A DNA stretch of 64,000 bases from Mimachlamys varia (Eukaryota > Mollusca > Bivalvia > Pectinida > Pectinidae), in the NCBI GenBank assembly GCA_947623455.1, contig OX392532.1:25766792-25830791 (forward strand), read 5' to 3'. The notes under the pieces are model-generated. The model saw only the letters and a program-made list of their open reading frames with translations. It did no database searches and had not been told where the DNA came from. Positions 39,744-52,215 of the stretch are shown here, piece by piece (positions within the stretch are counted from its first letter, which is position 1; every line of letters starts with the position of its first letter). Position numbers and translations under genes: made by a program.

Positions 39744-41237
39744 ATCAAAGGAAGAATCCATTCTTGTAAACAGTAATGAAAGAATTATTATAGACTCGGA
39801 TCTCAGACAGTTAAGGAACCATGTAAGTTAAATAACGGGTCGAAAGTTCAAACCACCAGTCAGGTCTTCAGTAATTTAAATTACAGATTTATCCACGCAT
39901 ACCGGAGCTGTGTTCATGTTTCCTTGTACAAGCAATATTTTAGAATTTATGACACATTTTGTACTATGTATGTATGGTCATTAATTTGTTAGGTTATATG
40001 TAATGAGACTCCGTTTTAGCCATAGTAGAGAATATTTTTATTACATAGGCCTATGTTTTGGATATCTCCTGTAAAAGCCAATTAAATTTTTGTACGTGAA
40101 ATTTTTCGCTGAATCAGCCTCCAAACTGCTCGTAATGTTGAAACTGTCCCGCTGTAGTCATGATGTTTTGCACTGTGCACCTGTATTATTATTATACACT
40201 GTAGAGTTTGAATGATGTTAAATATGTTCACGTGTTGATATATTCGTAGAAATTTAATGCCAGCGAAATAAGCGAAAATTTCCACACAGTGAAAAATTCC
40301 ACTTTAATTTACAGTATACTGTTTAACTATTATTCAGGATATCATTTTTAAGTGCTTTCCATGCTACGTATCTCAGTGTTCTTTGTTTAAGATGATATTC
40401 GATTCAGTATAAACTTGTCTGTGATACTGGTAAGAGCTGTTCCAGAAGTGACCATATGGGAGGGGCGGGAAGCCCTTTTTCAGAGACCCTACACCACCCA
40501 TTAAATATGAAAGGTGACTGAATATAAGAAAAAGTAGACAAATTCCTCGTGATAATTAGGGCTGTTCCAGAATAAACGATGAGGGAGGGTTGGTAGGCAC
40601 GTTTTCAGAAACCCCACCACCCATCAAATATTAAAGGTGACTGAATATAAGAAATAGTATGCAGATCTGGTTTTAACCCCACCACCCATGATATATGAAT
40701 ACAGTTGCCTCCCTCCTCCCCACAAACTTAATTGTGGAATAGCCCTTATTGTTTCCCATGTGTGACACTACTACTGGTAGTTGCATGTGCATAGGCCAGT
40801 CTATATATGCCAACCCCTCCTAATAGGGGTTAGTCCCACCAGTTGCAATATCCAACCAGGATGCTTTGTATTCGTTAGATAATTTGTTGATCAGTGCTAT
40901 AAAATAGAAAACCACACTAGTGTATACACACTGTTTATCTGTGTATACTATTCTGTATTTTGTGTTTTATCTAAACTAGATTATAGAGCAGTATCTGATA
41001 TTAAGGTTACCGTAATACTGTTTCCGTATAATAACTTGGTGCACCCCTGGACCCATTTCAGCCCTATGGCCGCCAGCCCCTCCAGTTAAGATAAGGGTCT
41101 CGATCAGAATGGTACAGAGTAGGATCATACAATAACCACTTAACATCACCAACATATTCCCTACGCAATTACTTATATAACTCATTCAGCCTGAAATCTT
41201 ATAAAGAAATAATTCAATTTTGCCTATTCCCCCAATG
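39744..41237. other. Intergenic or 3' UTR stretch, no gene seen
   Basis: AT-rich sequence. Two similar blocks near 40437-40540 and 40558-40660 (share CTGTTCCAGAA and AAAGGTGACTGAATATAAGA) show an old roughly 120-bp duplication. No coding feature seen. Confidence 0.45.
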
Positions 41238-41630
41238 TTAAAGGCCCAATATACGTAACTTTCGGCAAAACTTGAACCGAGAATTAAGCCTTATAACTTA
41301 TTATATATATAGATTTAGTTAAGATTAACTTATTTCAGCAATATTCAAGATGAATTCTTTCGCGGTTACCGGTGAAGCAGCAGTTGAAACACGCTATTTG
41401 TAAACACGCGTCCATTTCGAACCGTCTTCTACCTTCGGTTTGTTGTTGAAGTGGTCCCACCTGAATTATTTTCAGTTCTTTTGATTTTTTTGTCAAGAGT
41501 TTCTTGTTAGTTACCGCTCAGGTTTACTTCGTTTTAGGCTTATTTTTGCATGGTTATCAACTGCATTTTTTTTTCAGAATTTTTCAGTATCACGAAAATT
41601 TTGCTGAAGTTACGTATATTGGGCCTTTAA
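41238..41630. mobile_element. piggyBac-like MITE, copy 3 (TTAA target)
   Basis: TTAA-AGGCCCAATATACGTAACTT at the left, AAGTTACGTATATTGGGCCT-TTAA at the right: a perfect 20-bp inverted repeat. It is the cleanest of the three copies. It has no coding capacity. Confidence 0.88.
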
Positions 41631-41881
41631 ACTTTTTCAGGTGAATATATAGTATAACCTCAAAAATCAGACACAAAAAAAGTGATGACGTCATATAACA
41701 CCATTTTTTTCGCTGTATTTTGTATCCAAACTTCTGATTGGTTTAAGTTGTTTAGAGGTGAAATTTATGCATATGGTTGTGTTTTTTGCAAAACTATTTG
41801 ATTTTTGTCATAATTAATACCAAATCATTGTATAAGACCTATGTCTATATATGTATCTTTAGAAATGAACTTATAAGGTAT

Positions 41882-42032
41882 GACCACAATTGTTTTGAGG
41901 GTTATACAGTATATTATACTGAAAAAAACTGTGTGCACTTTTTGGTATAAACTGCTTCGCTGATTTATGCAAAGTGCACACACTTTTTTTCGATATATAC
42001 TGTATAACCCTGAAATAAATTGTGGTAATTCC
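41882..42032. repeat. Long hairpin, family D
   Basis: The arms CCACAATTGTTTTGAGGGTT-ATACAGTATA and the complement TATACTGTAT-AACCCTGAAATAAATTGTGG enclose AAGTGCACAC-type inner arms. A related half is at 59059-59115. Confidence 0.7.
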
Positions 42033-42893
42033 TTAACTATTCCAGAACCATTTCAGCCATTGAATTGGAAGAGTTAAAATGTGTCTTCATGGGGAAATGA
42101 GTTAATACCTTATGAATTTGTTGTCCATAAGTGGTATTTGTCAACCAAATGGTCTCATGTCAAATGACCTTATCAATCTCAAGTCACGTGACCTTATCAA
42201 TTTGAAGTCACATGATCTTAATGACCTCCAGTAACATGACCTGATGATATACTCAAACTATAAGTAAATTTTAATTGAAATTATGTATTAATGATGTATG
42301 CTAGGTACATAAATATAATTAATGCCTGACAAGGCAGCTCTTGGGGATTTCTCAGAATTGTATCGCTTAATGAGAATGTTAATTGTATTGGTTGTGAAAA
42401 TTGTATACGTATGTATTTATGTAGTGTAAAGTGCTATAGAGTGGCTTATGCGAGCTACATTTTGTAGATAGGCCACTATTTATAATATATCTTATGTATA
42501 ATTTTACCCGATTCTACACAAATTTATGTCATTTTTTCACGAAACGATAATGAAAAGCTTCAAGGCACATATATTAAGGTAATATGTAATATTTTAATGT
42601 GTTATAAAAAACGAAAAGTTTTAATCTTGACTTATCAGGAGAGGAAAATGAAGGCCATATTTTATGAATATACATATGTTAATGAGCAGATTCAACTGTT
42701 TATTTTTTTGTTTATTTATTTGAGTGGTTTTACCTCCACTTCACTAAACCACTGTTGTAACAGAGGATGAAGATTGAATATGTAATATACAGTATATACT
42801 GTTACTGAGGGGTATTGAATTAAAACATACATTGTATGCTTAAATGGTATATATTGTTTGTCTTGAAAGTTGATTTTTCAACTATTTATCCTA
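42033..42893. other. Intergenic stretch, no gene seen
   Basis: AT-rich with short repeated GACCTTATCAAT words near 42160-42230. No coding signal. Confidence 0.45.
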
Positions 42894-43385
42894 TACCGTA
42901 CTTTGGGATATTTTGGCGTTCACCTTTATGCGTGTTGAATTTTGGCGTTTGTATGTACATGTAGTCGATATCTTTGTTCATTATATTACGATAGGCTATC
43001 AATACATATCAATTTCCGATTACAAATGATGATCCTTACGAAAATAAAGAGTCCCAGTAACCCTGATGCAGCTGTAAAATTGTAGTTACAAAGTCTAAAC
43101 GCAGCATATAGAATAATGAATTTGAAAAAAAAATGTGAATTTATGACACATTTACATGAAAACATACCTTATTGATGCATTTGCATCGAGAAACAATATT
43201 ACAACACGAGGACAGTTAGCGGAAGTTAGTTATTGGTATGTAGTAAATAAAGGGAAAGCTTTCAATCCAAATACTGTTCCGACGATTTTTTTGTGAAATT
43301 TTTGTGCGTTTAATTTTGGCTCCCTCACCACATATTCCAAATAAATTAAAATACAACCATATCCAAAATATCCCGAAGTACGGTA
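42894..43385. mobile_element. MITE with TACCGTACTTTGGGATATTT ends (about 490 bp)
   Basis: The left end TACCGTACTTTGGGATATTT is matched in reverse at the right end by AATATCCCGAAGTACGGTA. The second TA may be the target or part of the repeat. A TTTGGCG word is repeated inside near both ends. The superfamily is uncertain, perhaps Tc1/mariner. Confidence 0.68.
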
Positions 43386-43417
43386 TATCACATGTATGAC
43401 TTTCTTGTTCAGACTGG

Positions 43418-44480
43418 TGAGCTTATGTCATGGTGCAGTGTCTAGCGTCTGTTTGTCAACTTTTTTTTAAAAAATTTGCTTTTAGTCATAAACTGCTTTG
43501 TACATTTCGTCATATTTGATCAAAAGTATCCTTGTGGGTAGAAGAATAAATTTGGTATAAATGACGGGTCTCGGCACCTTAATATGGCGTAAGGTGCGGG
43601 GCTACAAAGGGGAAATTAAGCGAAATCTTTGAAATCCTTGTAAGAATTATTGGATGTTGTCTAAATTTAGTCTGATGCATTTTTTGAAGGATTGGGAACT
43701 GTATTTGTAACAAGAATTTCACAGGAGTGGATGTTTTGCCTTTGTAGCATGAAATGAGTTTTGAGGAACAAGCTATACCGGTATATGGATATACATCAAA
43801 TCAATTCAAAGTTTTGTTTGTATGATGAGCAAATTTGAGTTATTCCATGGAAACTGATTTCTGTTCATAGTAACATTGAACCTTGAATCTGAAAAGCAAT
43901 CTCAAGCAAGCACGTTGGTAAGGAATAAGCACTGTATGAAGTTTGAGCTTGGTCAGCTGAAGGAAACTTGAGATATCGCATGGAAACCATGGGCGGTGTC
44001 TTAAATCAAAGGGTTGGGGCCCAAAAGGGAAAATAGCTAGAAGATCAAATCACTTTATTAGTCCTTTTGTTAGGAGTAGAACAACTTGTTCAACCATTGG
44101 CCGTCAGCAGTTGATGCTTTATAATTCCGGACTATTGCAATGAGGCTTATAAGAACATACAGCATCCTCCCTATTACACTCACATCACATACACCGGGAG
44201 ACCATCCTTGAATGATCTTAGGATTAAAACAAAAGAAAACCAAACTTAGTACCTATTTGTGGTATCATCCAATTTTTCAACTGATCTGAAACACAATTGG
44301 CCATCTTAAATTTGTACACCAATAGTTTGTTATAGCTCTTTACAAGTACTGGATAGATTATGCTCAAATTTACAATGCGGGTTTGCATTGGTTCCTAGTT
44401 TTGCTTTGTTCCATTTCTTGGCCTTATCTGAAAAAAACTATTGTCGACAGTAGGCCATCTTTCACTTCACATATTAATAC
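43418..44480 (+). mobile_element. Degraded relative of tandem-core elements
   Basis: The start (GAGCTTATGTCATGGTGCAG and GTTTGTCAACTTTTT) resembles the left unique part of the 4233 element. The end (about 44330-44460) resembles one 155-bp unit (CTCAAATTTACAATG, TTGGTTCCTAGTTTTGC, GTAGGCCATCTT). The middle is too diverged to place. Confidence 0.4.
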
Positions 44481-44919
44481 AGTGTCTTACAGCGATGCTA
44501 ATAACTATTACCTGGTAGTTGGTCGTTTGCATACCGTGGGCTAAAATCGGTGGAAACTCTCGTTTTCGTACTAAAACTCGCCAATCATATTGATAGTTTC
44601 ATCCGTGACTACATCTAGCTGGGGTATCCCGTTTAATTTGTAGCACCGCCTGTCAACAAAACCTGTCAATTGTGTTATAATTGTGTCAATTGTGATTAAA
44701 ATACAAGGTCCTGCTATACCGAGATTGACATCGGCATTATGCCTACAGAAATATACTGGTCGTGGTCACGGTAAAATGATTTAACAGAGTGTCTCGAGAA
44801 ACGACCATTCTGATTGGTCGAAATCTCCGAATAAACTTCTATTCGAGGAAATGAAGATTTATATTGATTCTGGCCCACGTCGGAGGAGTGTACTGTGGGT
44901 TTCCAAAGATGGCATTAAA
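44481..44919. other. Intergenic stretch, no gene seen
   Basis: Single-copy-looking sequence, with no recognisable coding or repeat structure. Confidence 0.4.
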
Positions 44920-45682
44920 GGTGGGTGGGTTTATTTGCAGGCATGGGCTTGTTGTCAGATAAAAACTGGTATATATATATATGTCTACTTTGAACTTGGC
45001 GCCCTTAAAAACAAACTCGTTTTAGGTATTTTCTTAATTGAAGTTTATTCAAATTAAAGATTAAAATTAATTAAAAATCTATATGCTGATGTATCTTTGA
45101 CAAAAATAAACATTTTTGATACTACGCAAAATAACATCAGATCAAAAAGAAGATTTTCCAAGCAATTAGAATCCAACTACTTTCAGATTATCACATACAC
45201 TTTATCACCCATCCAACCGGGTAAAACTCTTGACCATAATAATAATATCTTTTATTTTTTCAGGGTACTTTACATATTTAGAAAAAGTCTAGTTTACAAT
45301 ATGGCCCTGTAAGAAATATAAATATATACAAGCATGGCATAATTTAAGACAACAATATCACAATGTAGTTAATATAGTTTTATCACAGTCAATAAAATCG
45401 ATAGTAATGGCTTTTGTCAAAACTTTTTTAAAACACATACAAATACAAAGTACAGTTTACCAAACATGAACGCAACTACAACTGAAATATAACTTAAAAC
45501 CTTAGCTAGCCTAAGTGGGATTGTCAAAAATTGCCTCAAATATATCCATTGAAATCACCAGCAATGAGGTACAGGCCTAATGAATAAACACGACTCATAC
45601 ATTTAATATCAGAAACTTGATGAATATAACTTTATCAATAGTACAACTATTACATAACGCAAACATGAGCGATTAAGCTGCT

Positions 45683-45830
45683 GAACATATTCCTACAATA
45701 CTGTACAAACGAGTTCCCTGGGTAGCGGCCACCAAGCACTTCAGGAAAAACCATATTGTGGAAACCTGCGCCCAGCAGTTAGGCAAAGTGACCCCAGGGA
45801 GAGCACCGGGACTCCGCTCTTACAAATAAA
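45683..45830 (+). pseudogene. Repeated ORF-like block of 1.34-kb unit, copy 1
   Basis: A block reading LYKRVPWVAATKHFRKNHIV and ETCAQQLGKVTPGRAPGLRS before a TAA. It is present in all three units and is more GC-rich than the rest of the unit. In this copy the upstream frame is broken by a stop (gcgatTAAgctg). I do not recognise the family. It may be a duplicated exon or just shared non-coding sequence. Confidence 0.3.
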
Positions 45831-47002
45831 AACATGAACTAAGTGTCTGAGTGGTCAAATGATGTTATTTATAATTATTTGTAGCAAAAAAAACTTCCTA
45901 TTACATACTTTAATTTTTTTTTTACCAAATATGGTAGCAACTTCAACATAAATATGACAAAAATCATGTCTATACCTTATAACAATATTATGATCAATTT
46001 ATATATGAGGGAAAAATAAGGAAATGTTTGCAGACTTAAGGAAAGGCTCCAAATGAATAGCTACATTTTCTAGTAAATTAACAAAAAAATCCCTGATTTT
46101 ACATCATTGAATTTTTTTGTAATGCAACAAGGCATTGCAAGTGATACAAATCCCCTGGCATGCCATATCTTTACCTGTCGTAACTATCCTGCAATGATTA
46201 AACTCCGAGAGTTAAGACATAAACACTTGATACAAAGTGGGAAGTAACTTATTCTAATGTCATCCACTGAAGATGGGTGGGCTTATTTGCAGGCATGGGC
46301 TTATTGTCGGATAAAAACTGGTATATGTCTACGTTGTCCTTGGCACCCAAAAACACGAACTTGTTTTGGGTATTCTCATAATTGAATTTTATTAAGATTA
46401 AAGATTAGAATTCATTAAAAATCTATATGCTGATGTATCTTTGACAAAAACAAACATTTTTGATGCTACGCAAAAATAACATCACATCAAAAAGAAGATT
46501 TTCCAAGCAATAAGAATCAAACTACTTTCAGATTATCACATGCACTAATTCACCCATCCAACCGGGTAATACTCTCGACCATAATAATAATATCTTTTAT
46601 TTTTTCATGGTACTTTACATATTTAGAAAAAGTCTAGTTTACAATATGGCCCTGTAAGAAATATAAATATATACAAACATGACATAATTTAAAACAACAA
46701 TATCACAATGTAGTTAATATAGTTTTATCACAGTCAATGAAATTGATATTATCATGGCTTTTGTCAAAACTTTTTTAAAACACATACAAATACAATTACA
46801 GTTTACCAAACATGAACACAACTACAACTGAAATATAACTTAAAACCTTAGCTAGCCTAAGTGGGATTGTCAAAAATTGCCTCAAATATATCCATTTAAA
46901 TCACCAGCAATGAGGTACAGGCCTAATGAATAAACACGACTAATACATTTACATAATATCAGAAACTTGATGAATATAGTACAACTTTTACATAAAGCGA
47001 AC

Positions 47003-47167
47003 ATGAGCGCTGATGCTGCTGAACATATTCCTACAATACTGTACAAACGAGTTCCCTGGGTAGCGGCCACCAAGCACTTCAGGAAAAACCATATTGTGGA
47101 AACCTGCGCCCGGCAGTTAGGCAAAGTGACCCCAGGGAGAGCACCGGGACTCCGCTCTTACAAATAA
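47003..47167 (+). pseudogene. Repeated ORF-like block of 1.34-kb unit, copy 2
   Basis: Here the frame is open from the ATG-containing MSADAAEHIPTILYKRVPWV to GRAPGLRSYK and TAA. Its similarity to the blocks at 45683 and 48343 is near 95%. Function unknown. Confidence 0.3.
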
Positions 47168-48342
47168 AAACATGAAGTATGTGTCTGAGCTCTTAAATGG
47201 TATTATTTATAATTATTTGTAGCAAAAAAAACTTCATATTACATACTTTAATTTTTTTTTTACCAAATATGGTAGCAACTTCAACGTAAATTTGACAAAA
47301 AATCATGTCTATACCTTATAAAAATATTATGATCAATTTATATATGAGGGTAAAATAAGGAAATAAGGAAAGGCTCCAAATGAATAGCTACATTTTCTAG
47401 TAAATTAACAAAAAAATCCCTGATTATACATCATGATTGTGTTTTTTGTAATGCAACAAGGCATTGCAAGTGATTCAGATCCCCTGGCGTGCCATATCTT
47501 TACCTGTCGTAACTATCCTGCAATGATTAAACTCCGAGAGTTAAGACATAAACACTTGATACAAAGTGGGAAGTAACTTATTCTAATGTCATCCACTGAA
47601 GATGGGTGGGCTTATTTGCAGGCATGGGCTTATTGTCGGATAAAAACTGGTATATGTCTACGTTGTCCTTGGCACCCAAAAACACGAACTTGTTTTGGGT
47701 ATTCTCATAATTGAATTTTATTAAGATTAAAGATTAGAATTCATTAAAATTCTATATGCTGATGTATCTTTGACAAAAACAAACATTTTTGATGCTACGC
47801 AAAAATAACATCACATCAAAAAGAAGATTTTCCAAGCAATAAGAATCCAACTACTTTCAGATTATCACATGCACTAATTCACCCATCCAACCGGGTAATA
47901 CTCTCGACCATAATAATAATATCTTTTATTTTTTCATGGTACTTTACATATTTAGAAAAAGTCTAGTTTACAATATGGCCCTGTAAGAAATATAAATATA
48001 TACAAGCATGGCATAAGTTAAGACAACAATATCACAATGTAGTTAATATAGTTTTATCACAGTCAATGAAATTGATATTATGGCTTTTGTCAAAACTTTT
48101 TTAAAACACATACAAATACAATTACAGTTTACCAAACATGAACGCAACTACAACTGAAATATAACTTAAAACCTTAACTAAGTGGGATTGTCAAAAATTG
48201 CCTCAAATATATCCATTGAAATCACCAGCAATGAGGTACAGGCCTAATGAATAAACACGACTCATACATTTACATAATATCAGAAACTTGATGAATATAA
48301 CTTAATCAATAGTACAACTATTACATAACGCAAACATGAACG

Positions 48343-48500
48343 CTGATACTGCTGAACATATTCCTACAATACTGTACAAACGAGTTCCCTGGGTAGCTGT
48401 CACCAAGCACTTCAGGAAAAACCATATTGTGGAAACCTGCGCCCGGCAGTAGGCAAAGTGACCCCAGGGAGAGCACCGGGACTCCGCTCTTACAAATAAA
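48343..48500 (+). pseudogene. Repeated ORF-like block of 1.34-kb unit, copy 3
   Basis: The same block, but one base is lost in CGGCAG(T)TAGG relative to copy 2, which shifts the frame before the GKVTPGRAP part. The inconsistent frames argue against a conserved protein. Confidence 0.3.
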
Positions 48501-49670
48501 AACATGAACTAAGTGTCTGAGCGCTCAAATGGTGTTATTTATAATCAATTGTAGCAAAAAAATCTTCCAATAACTTACTTAAAATATTTTTTTACCAAAT
48601 ATGGAAGCAACTTCAATGTAAATTTGACAAAAAATCATGTCTATATATACCTTATAAAATATTATGATCAATTTATATATGAGGGTAAAATAAGGAAATG
48701 TTTGCAGACTTAAGGAAAGGCTCCAAATGAATAGCTACATTTTCTAGTAAATTATCAAAAAATCCCTGATTTTACATCATTGAATTTTTTTGTAATGCAA
48801 CAAGGCATTGCAAGTGATACAAATCCCCTGGCATGCCATATCTTTACCTGTCGTAACTATCCTGTAATGATTAAGCTCCGAGTGTTTAGACATAAACACT
48901 TGACACAAAGTGGAAAGAAACTTATTCTAATGTCATCCACTGAAGATGGGTGGGCTTATTTGCAGGCATGGGCTTATTGTCGGATAAAAACAGGTATATG
49001 TCTACGTTGTCCTTGGCACCCAAAAACACGAACTTGTTTTGGGTGTTCTCATAATTGAATTTTATTAAGATTAAAGATTAGAATTCATTAAAAATCTATA
49101 TGCTGATGTATCTTTAACAAAAACAAACATTTTTGATGCTACACAAAATAACATCAGATCAAAAAGAAGATTTCCAAGTAATAAGAATCCAACTACTTTC
49201 AGATTATCACCTAAACTAAATTACCCATCCAACTGGGTAAAATTCCATCAGTGTTTCTCTTGACCAAACGGTAATAATAATAATACAAATGTAATATCTC
49301 TTATTTTACCAGGGTACTTTACATATTCAAAAAAAGTCTAGTTTACAATATGGCCCTTTAAGAAATATAAATATATACAAGCATGACATAATTTAAGATA
49401 ACAATATCACAATGTAGTTAATACAGTTTTATCACAGTCAATGAAATCGAAATTATGGCTTTTGTCAAAACTTTTTTAAAACACATACAAATACAAAGTA
49501 CAAAGTAAAATTAAAGATTAAAATCCATTAAAAATCTATATGGTGATGTATCTTTAATGCAAGACCAAAACAAACATTCAAATTTGATGCTACGCAAAAT
49601 TATGTCGGATCAAAAAGAAGATTTCCAAGCAATTGAAATCCATCCACTTTCAGATTATCATGCACTGATA

Positions 49671-50411
49671 TCATGGAAACGTCAACACATGAAGAACATC
49701 ACTTGTGTTGTATAGGCAGAAATAGTACTTTGCCTATTTGTTATGTTTTAATATGCTCTTCATCATTACAGAGGGCTTAGAGAGGAAGCAAATAAATGTG
49801 GCGAAAATTAGCCAGTAAATACTCATTAATACAACAGAAATACTTCCATTATAACTGGAAAAAAAGTATTTTTATTTTATACGTAGTTGTCAAATTGCCT
49901 GTTTTAGCTAAGTTTGATTTCGTTACCCATGAATTATCCTAATAATTATATAATAATTAAAATTATACATATTTTGAAGCAATTAGTCAAGCAACTTTGT
50001 GTTTTGGAACATAGGAAGATTTGTCCTCTTAATTAGTATAAAAATATCACTGCTATGAATTATATATCAAATACATTTAACCTTATCATGGCATAAAACA
50101 GATTATGTTGGTTAACAACAAATTTAAACATCAATCTACAATTAATATGGCACTTAAGAGCAGGTCAATACATGTATTCAACACTCAGGAAAATTCTCTT
50201 ATTCCAAACTTAATCAACGTATCAAAAGTCACGAGAAGTCTCAACACATTCACCCCTAAAATATTTTTATAATGGTCTAGTCCACTCTTCTTAAACTTTG
50301 AATTGGATGAGTTGAAATGTGACTTCAAGGGGAATTAGTTATAAGTTAATGTATCGTCTGTACTTATTCAAATGAAGGGACATCCTTGTAGATGAGGTAT
50401 GACGTTCATGA
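49671..50411. other. Intergenic stretch, no gene seen
   Basis: AT-rich. No repeat or coding structure recognised before the hAT-like element. Confidence 0.45.
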
Positions 50412-51398
50412 CAGGCATGGGGTAATTAAAAATGTAATGGTAATGCATTGCAATGCAATACATTTTTTCAAGTAATTGAATGTAATGTGTAATTGGAGGC
50501 AAATTTAATTACATGTAATGGTAATGTAATTCATTACATTACAAAATCCCTGTAATGCCCAATTACTTTTCAATTACATTTCAATTACATGTATATATTT
50601 CACCTGATTTGAAGAGGGCCATAGTGGATTTCAAAAGTTCTCAAAAAGTTGTTGTAAAGGACAATTATAAATCAAGAAATAAATTTACTTAATTATTCGT
50701 GATAAGTATTAACATGTATTATACCTGCATGTCTATCTCCTCATGACTTAAATGTATAAAAATAGTTATAGATTAAATTTTATTTTACATGTATGTTTCT
50801 AAAGAAGATATACAACTAAACTTCAAATATTTAGGTCCTGAAATATGCTTTTTTCCATAGATTATTAACTGTACATGTTTGTGACAAGTGAAACCAATTC
50901 AACCATTGTGTACACATCAAATATATTTGATCTACCTGGTAAGATAGGCAAAAATAACACAATTAAGTTATTAATTACTAAATTAGTGACTACAATAGTG
51001 GCTACTGCTAAGGGACTAGACTTATCTACCAGGACAAGAAGACTTAGAATCACAGACGAGTGTCGAAGGGTATACAGGTACATACAATGTACATTTAGTA
51101 TGGCCTGTGCTGTTGTTTTGAAGAATTGTGAATTACCAAAGGATATCAATGTCACATTTCAGGCAAAAAGTATGCTGTATTGCAGTATTATGTAATTTAT
51201 GTAACCAGTTTAGTCTGTAGAATAAAATGTAATATTTAACACAAAATGTAATGTGTAATTTAATTAATTACATTGGCAAAGTAATGGTAATTTAATTAAT
51301 TACATTTCACATTTGTGTAATGGTAATGGTAATGACATTTTCACAAAGTAATGTGTAATTTAATTAATTACATTACCATGTAATTGAACCCATGCCTG
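50412..51398. mobile_element. hAT-like non-autonomous element (987 bp)
   Basis: The termini CAGGCATGGG and CCCATGCCTG are inverted repeats. The flanks are GTTCATGA (50404-50411) and GTTCATAT (51399-51406), an 8-bp target duplication with the first six bases intact. Both ends are rich in repeats of the TGTAAT/ATTACA type. CAGG-starting ends with an 8-bp duplication are typical of hAT elements. A small plus-strand frame (50875-51195) shows no transposase motif. Confidence 0.72.
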
Positions 51399-51511
51399 GT
51401 TCATATTGGATATAGTTCATTGTACAGTGTTTGATGTGATGAATCGCTGACATACTAGCCGCACGCTTTTCTGCGGATAATGAGGCACTTTTCATCCGTG
51501 AGATGTCTGAA

Positions 51512-52215
51512 CTAAGTAGGAACTAAGTAGGACTGTCTATCCCTTTTTACGGTTTCTTCTTCACATTCCCACGACTGTTCTTGGCTTGATTGTTTTATAA
51601 ATGTAATATCTACACCCACTTGTACTCGTAGACAACCTGGGAATTTTGCAATTTCATCTGCTGAGGCTGGATCGGTGTTAGGTTTATGGAAGTATCCAGG
51701 GTATCCTCCTCTGTACATGAAGTCCACAACCACATCTCCCTTCTTGTCAAGGAAGACTCCGACACCGCCGGATCCTCCGTGAACGACTTTACAAAGCAAT
51801 GGTACATGTCCTTTTTCTCGGTGCCTGTCTGAACTTCCATAAGGTAAGTCCCCCACAACTTTATAGACATGTGGGTACTTATCCAACACCATCAGATTGA
51901 GTTCAAACAACCGTTCCTCATCAAATGCATCGCTTTCCAATCTGACTGTATCACTGTGCACTTTGTGTTCATTGTTTTGGAAGCATACAACATACACAAG
52001 GCGTTCAGGTTCTCCATGGTGTGCGGAGTCTCTGAACTTTGTGAAGGCAGGTGGAAAGTCTTTACCATTATCGGAGAGCTCGAAGACGGCAAAGTCTATT
52101 TCTTTGTGGACTTGTTTCTCTTTCATTCTGTAAACCAACCTGTCTTGTTTATTTGGTCCCTGATAATGGAAGACAGCTCTGTAGAAGACATCACTCTTTT
52201 TATGTTTTTTTACAC
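51512..52215 (-). CDS. Protease gene, terminal exon (residues 149-382)
   Basis: Acceptor TTTGACACAG. The first two bases GT join the T of the preceding exon as a Cys codon. It carries the Asp motif (EIDFAVFELSDNGKDFPP), a long insert, the nucleophile motif VVHGGSGGVGVFLD and a following RGGYPGYFH, a pattern met in invertebrate trypsin-like domains of this type. It ends before a short charged tail. Confidence 0.82.

Larger units (their letters stand above)
44920..49670 (+). repeat. Segmental tandem array, unit about 1.34 kb, about 3.3 copies plus partial
   Basis: The anchor GGCATGGGCTT preceded by TTATTTGCAG ends at about 44940, 46292, 47621 and 48965 (spacing 1352, 1329, 1344). The block GACCCCAGGGAGAGCACCGG appears at about 45790, 47128 and 48460. 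Copies differ by a few per cent in substitutions and small indels. A last partial unit (about 49500-49670) joins distant parts of the unit, as after an internal deletion. No gene family is recognised in the unit. Confidence 0.85.

Noticed and set aside
39239..39761. Minus-strand frame with repeated CHLDLSFPTGSQA
   Set aside because: It is the complement of the 43-bp minisatellite. Unit changes break the frame, and there is no start context.
50875..51195. 106-codon plus-strand frame inside the hAT-like element
   Set aside because: No transposase, BED or dimerisation motif is visible, and the mirror strand is open over the same region. It is probably chance in a small element.
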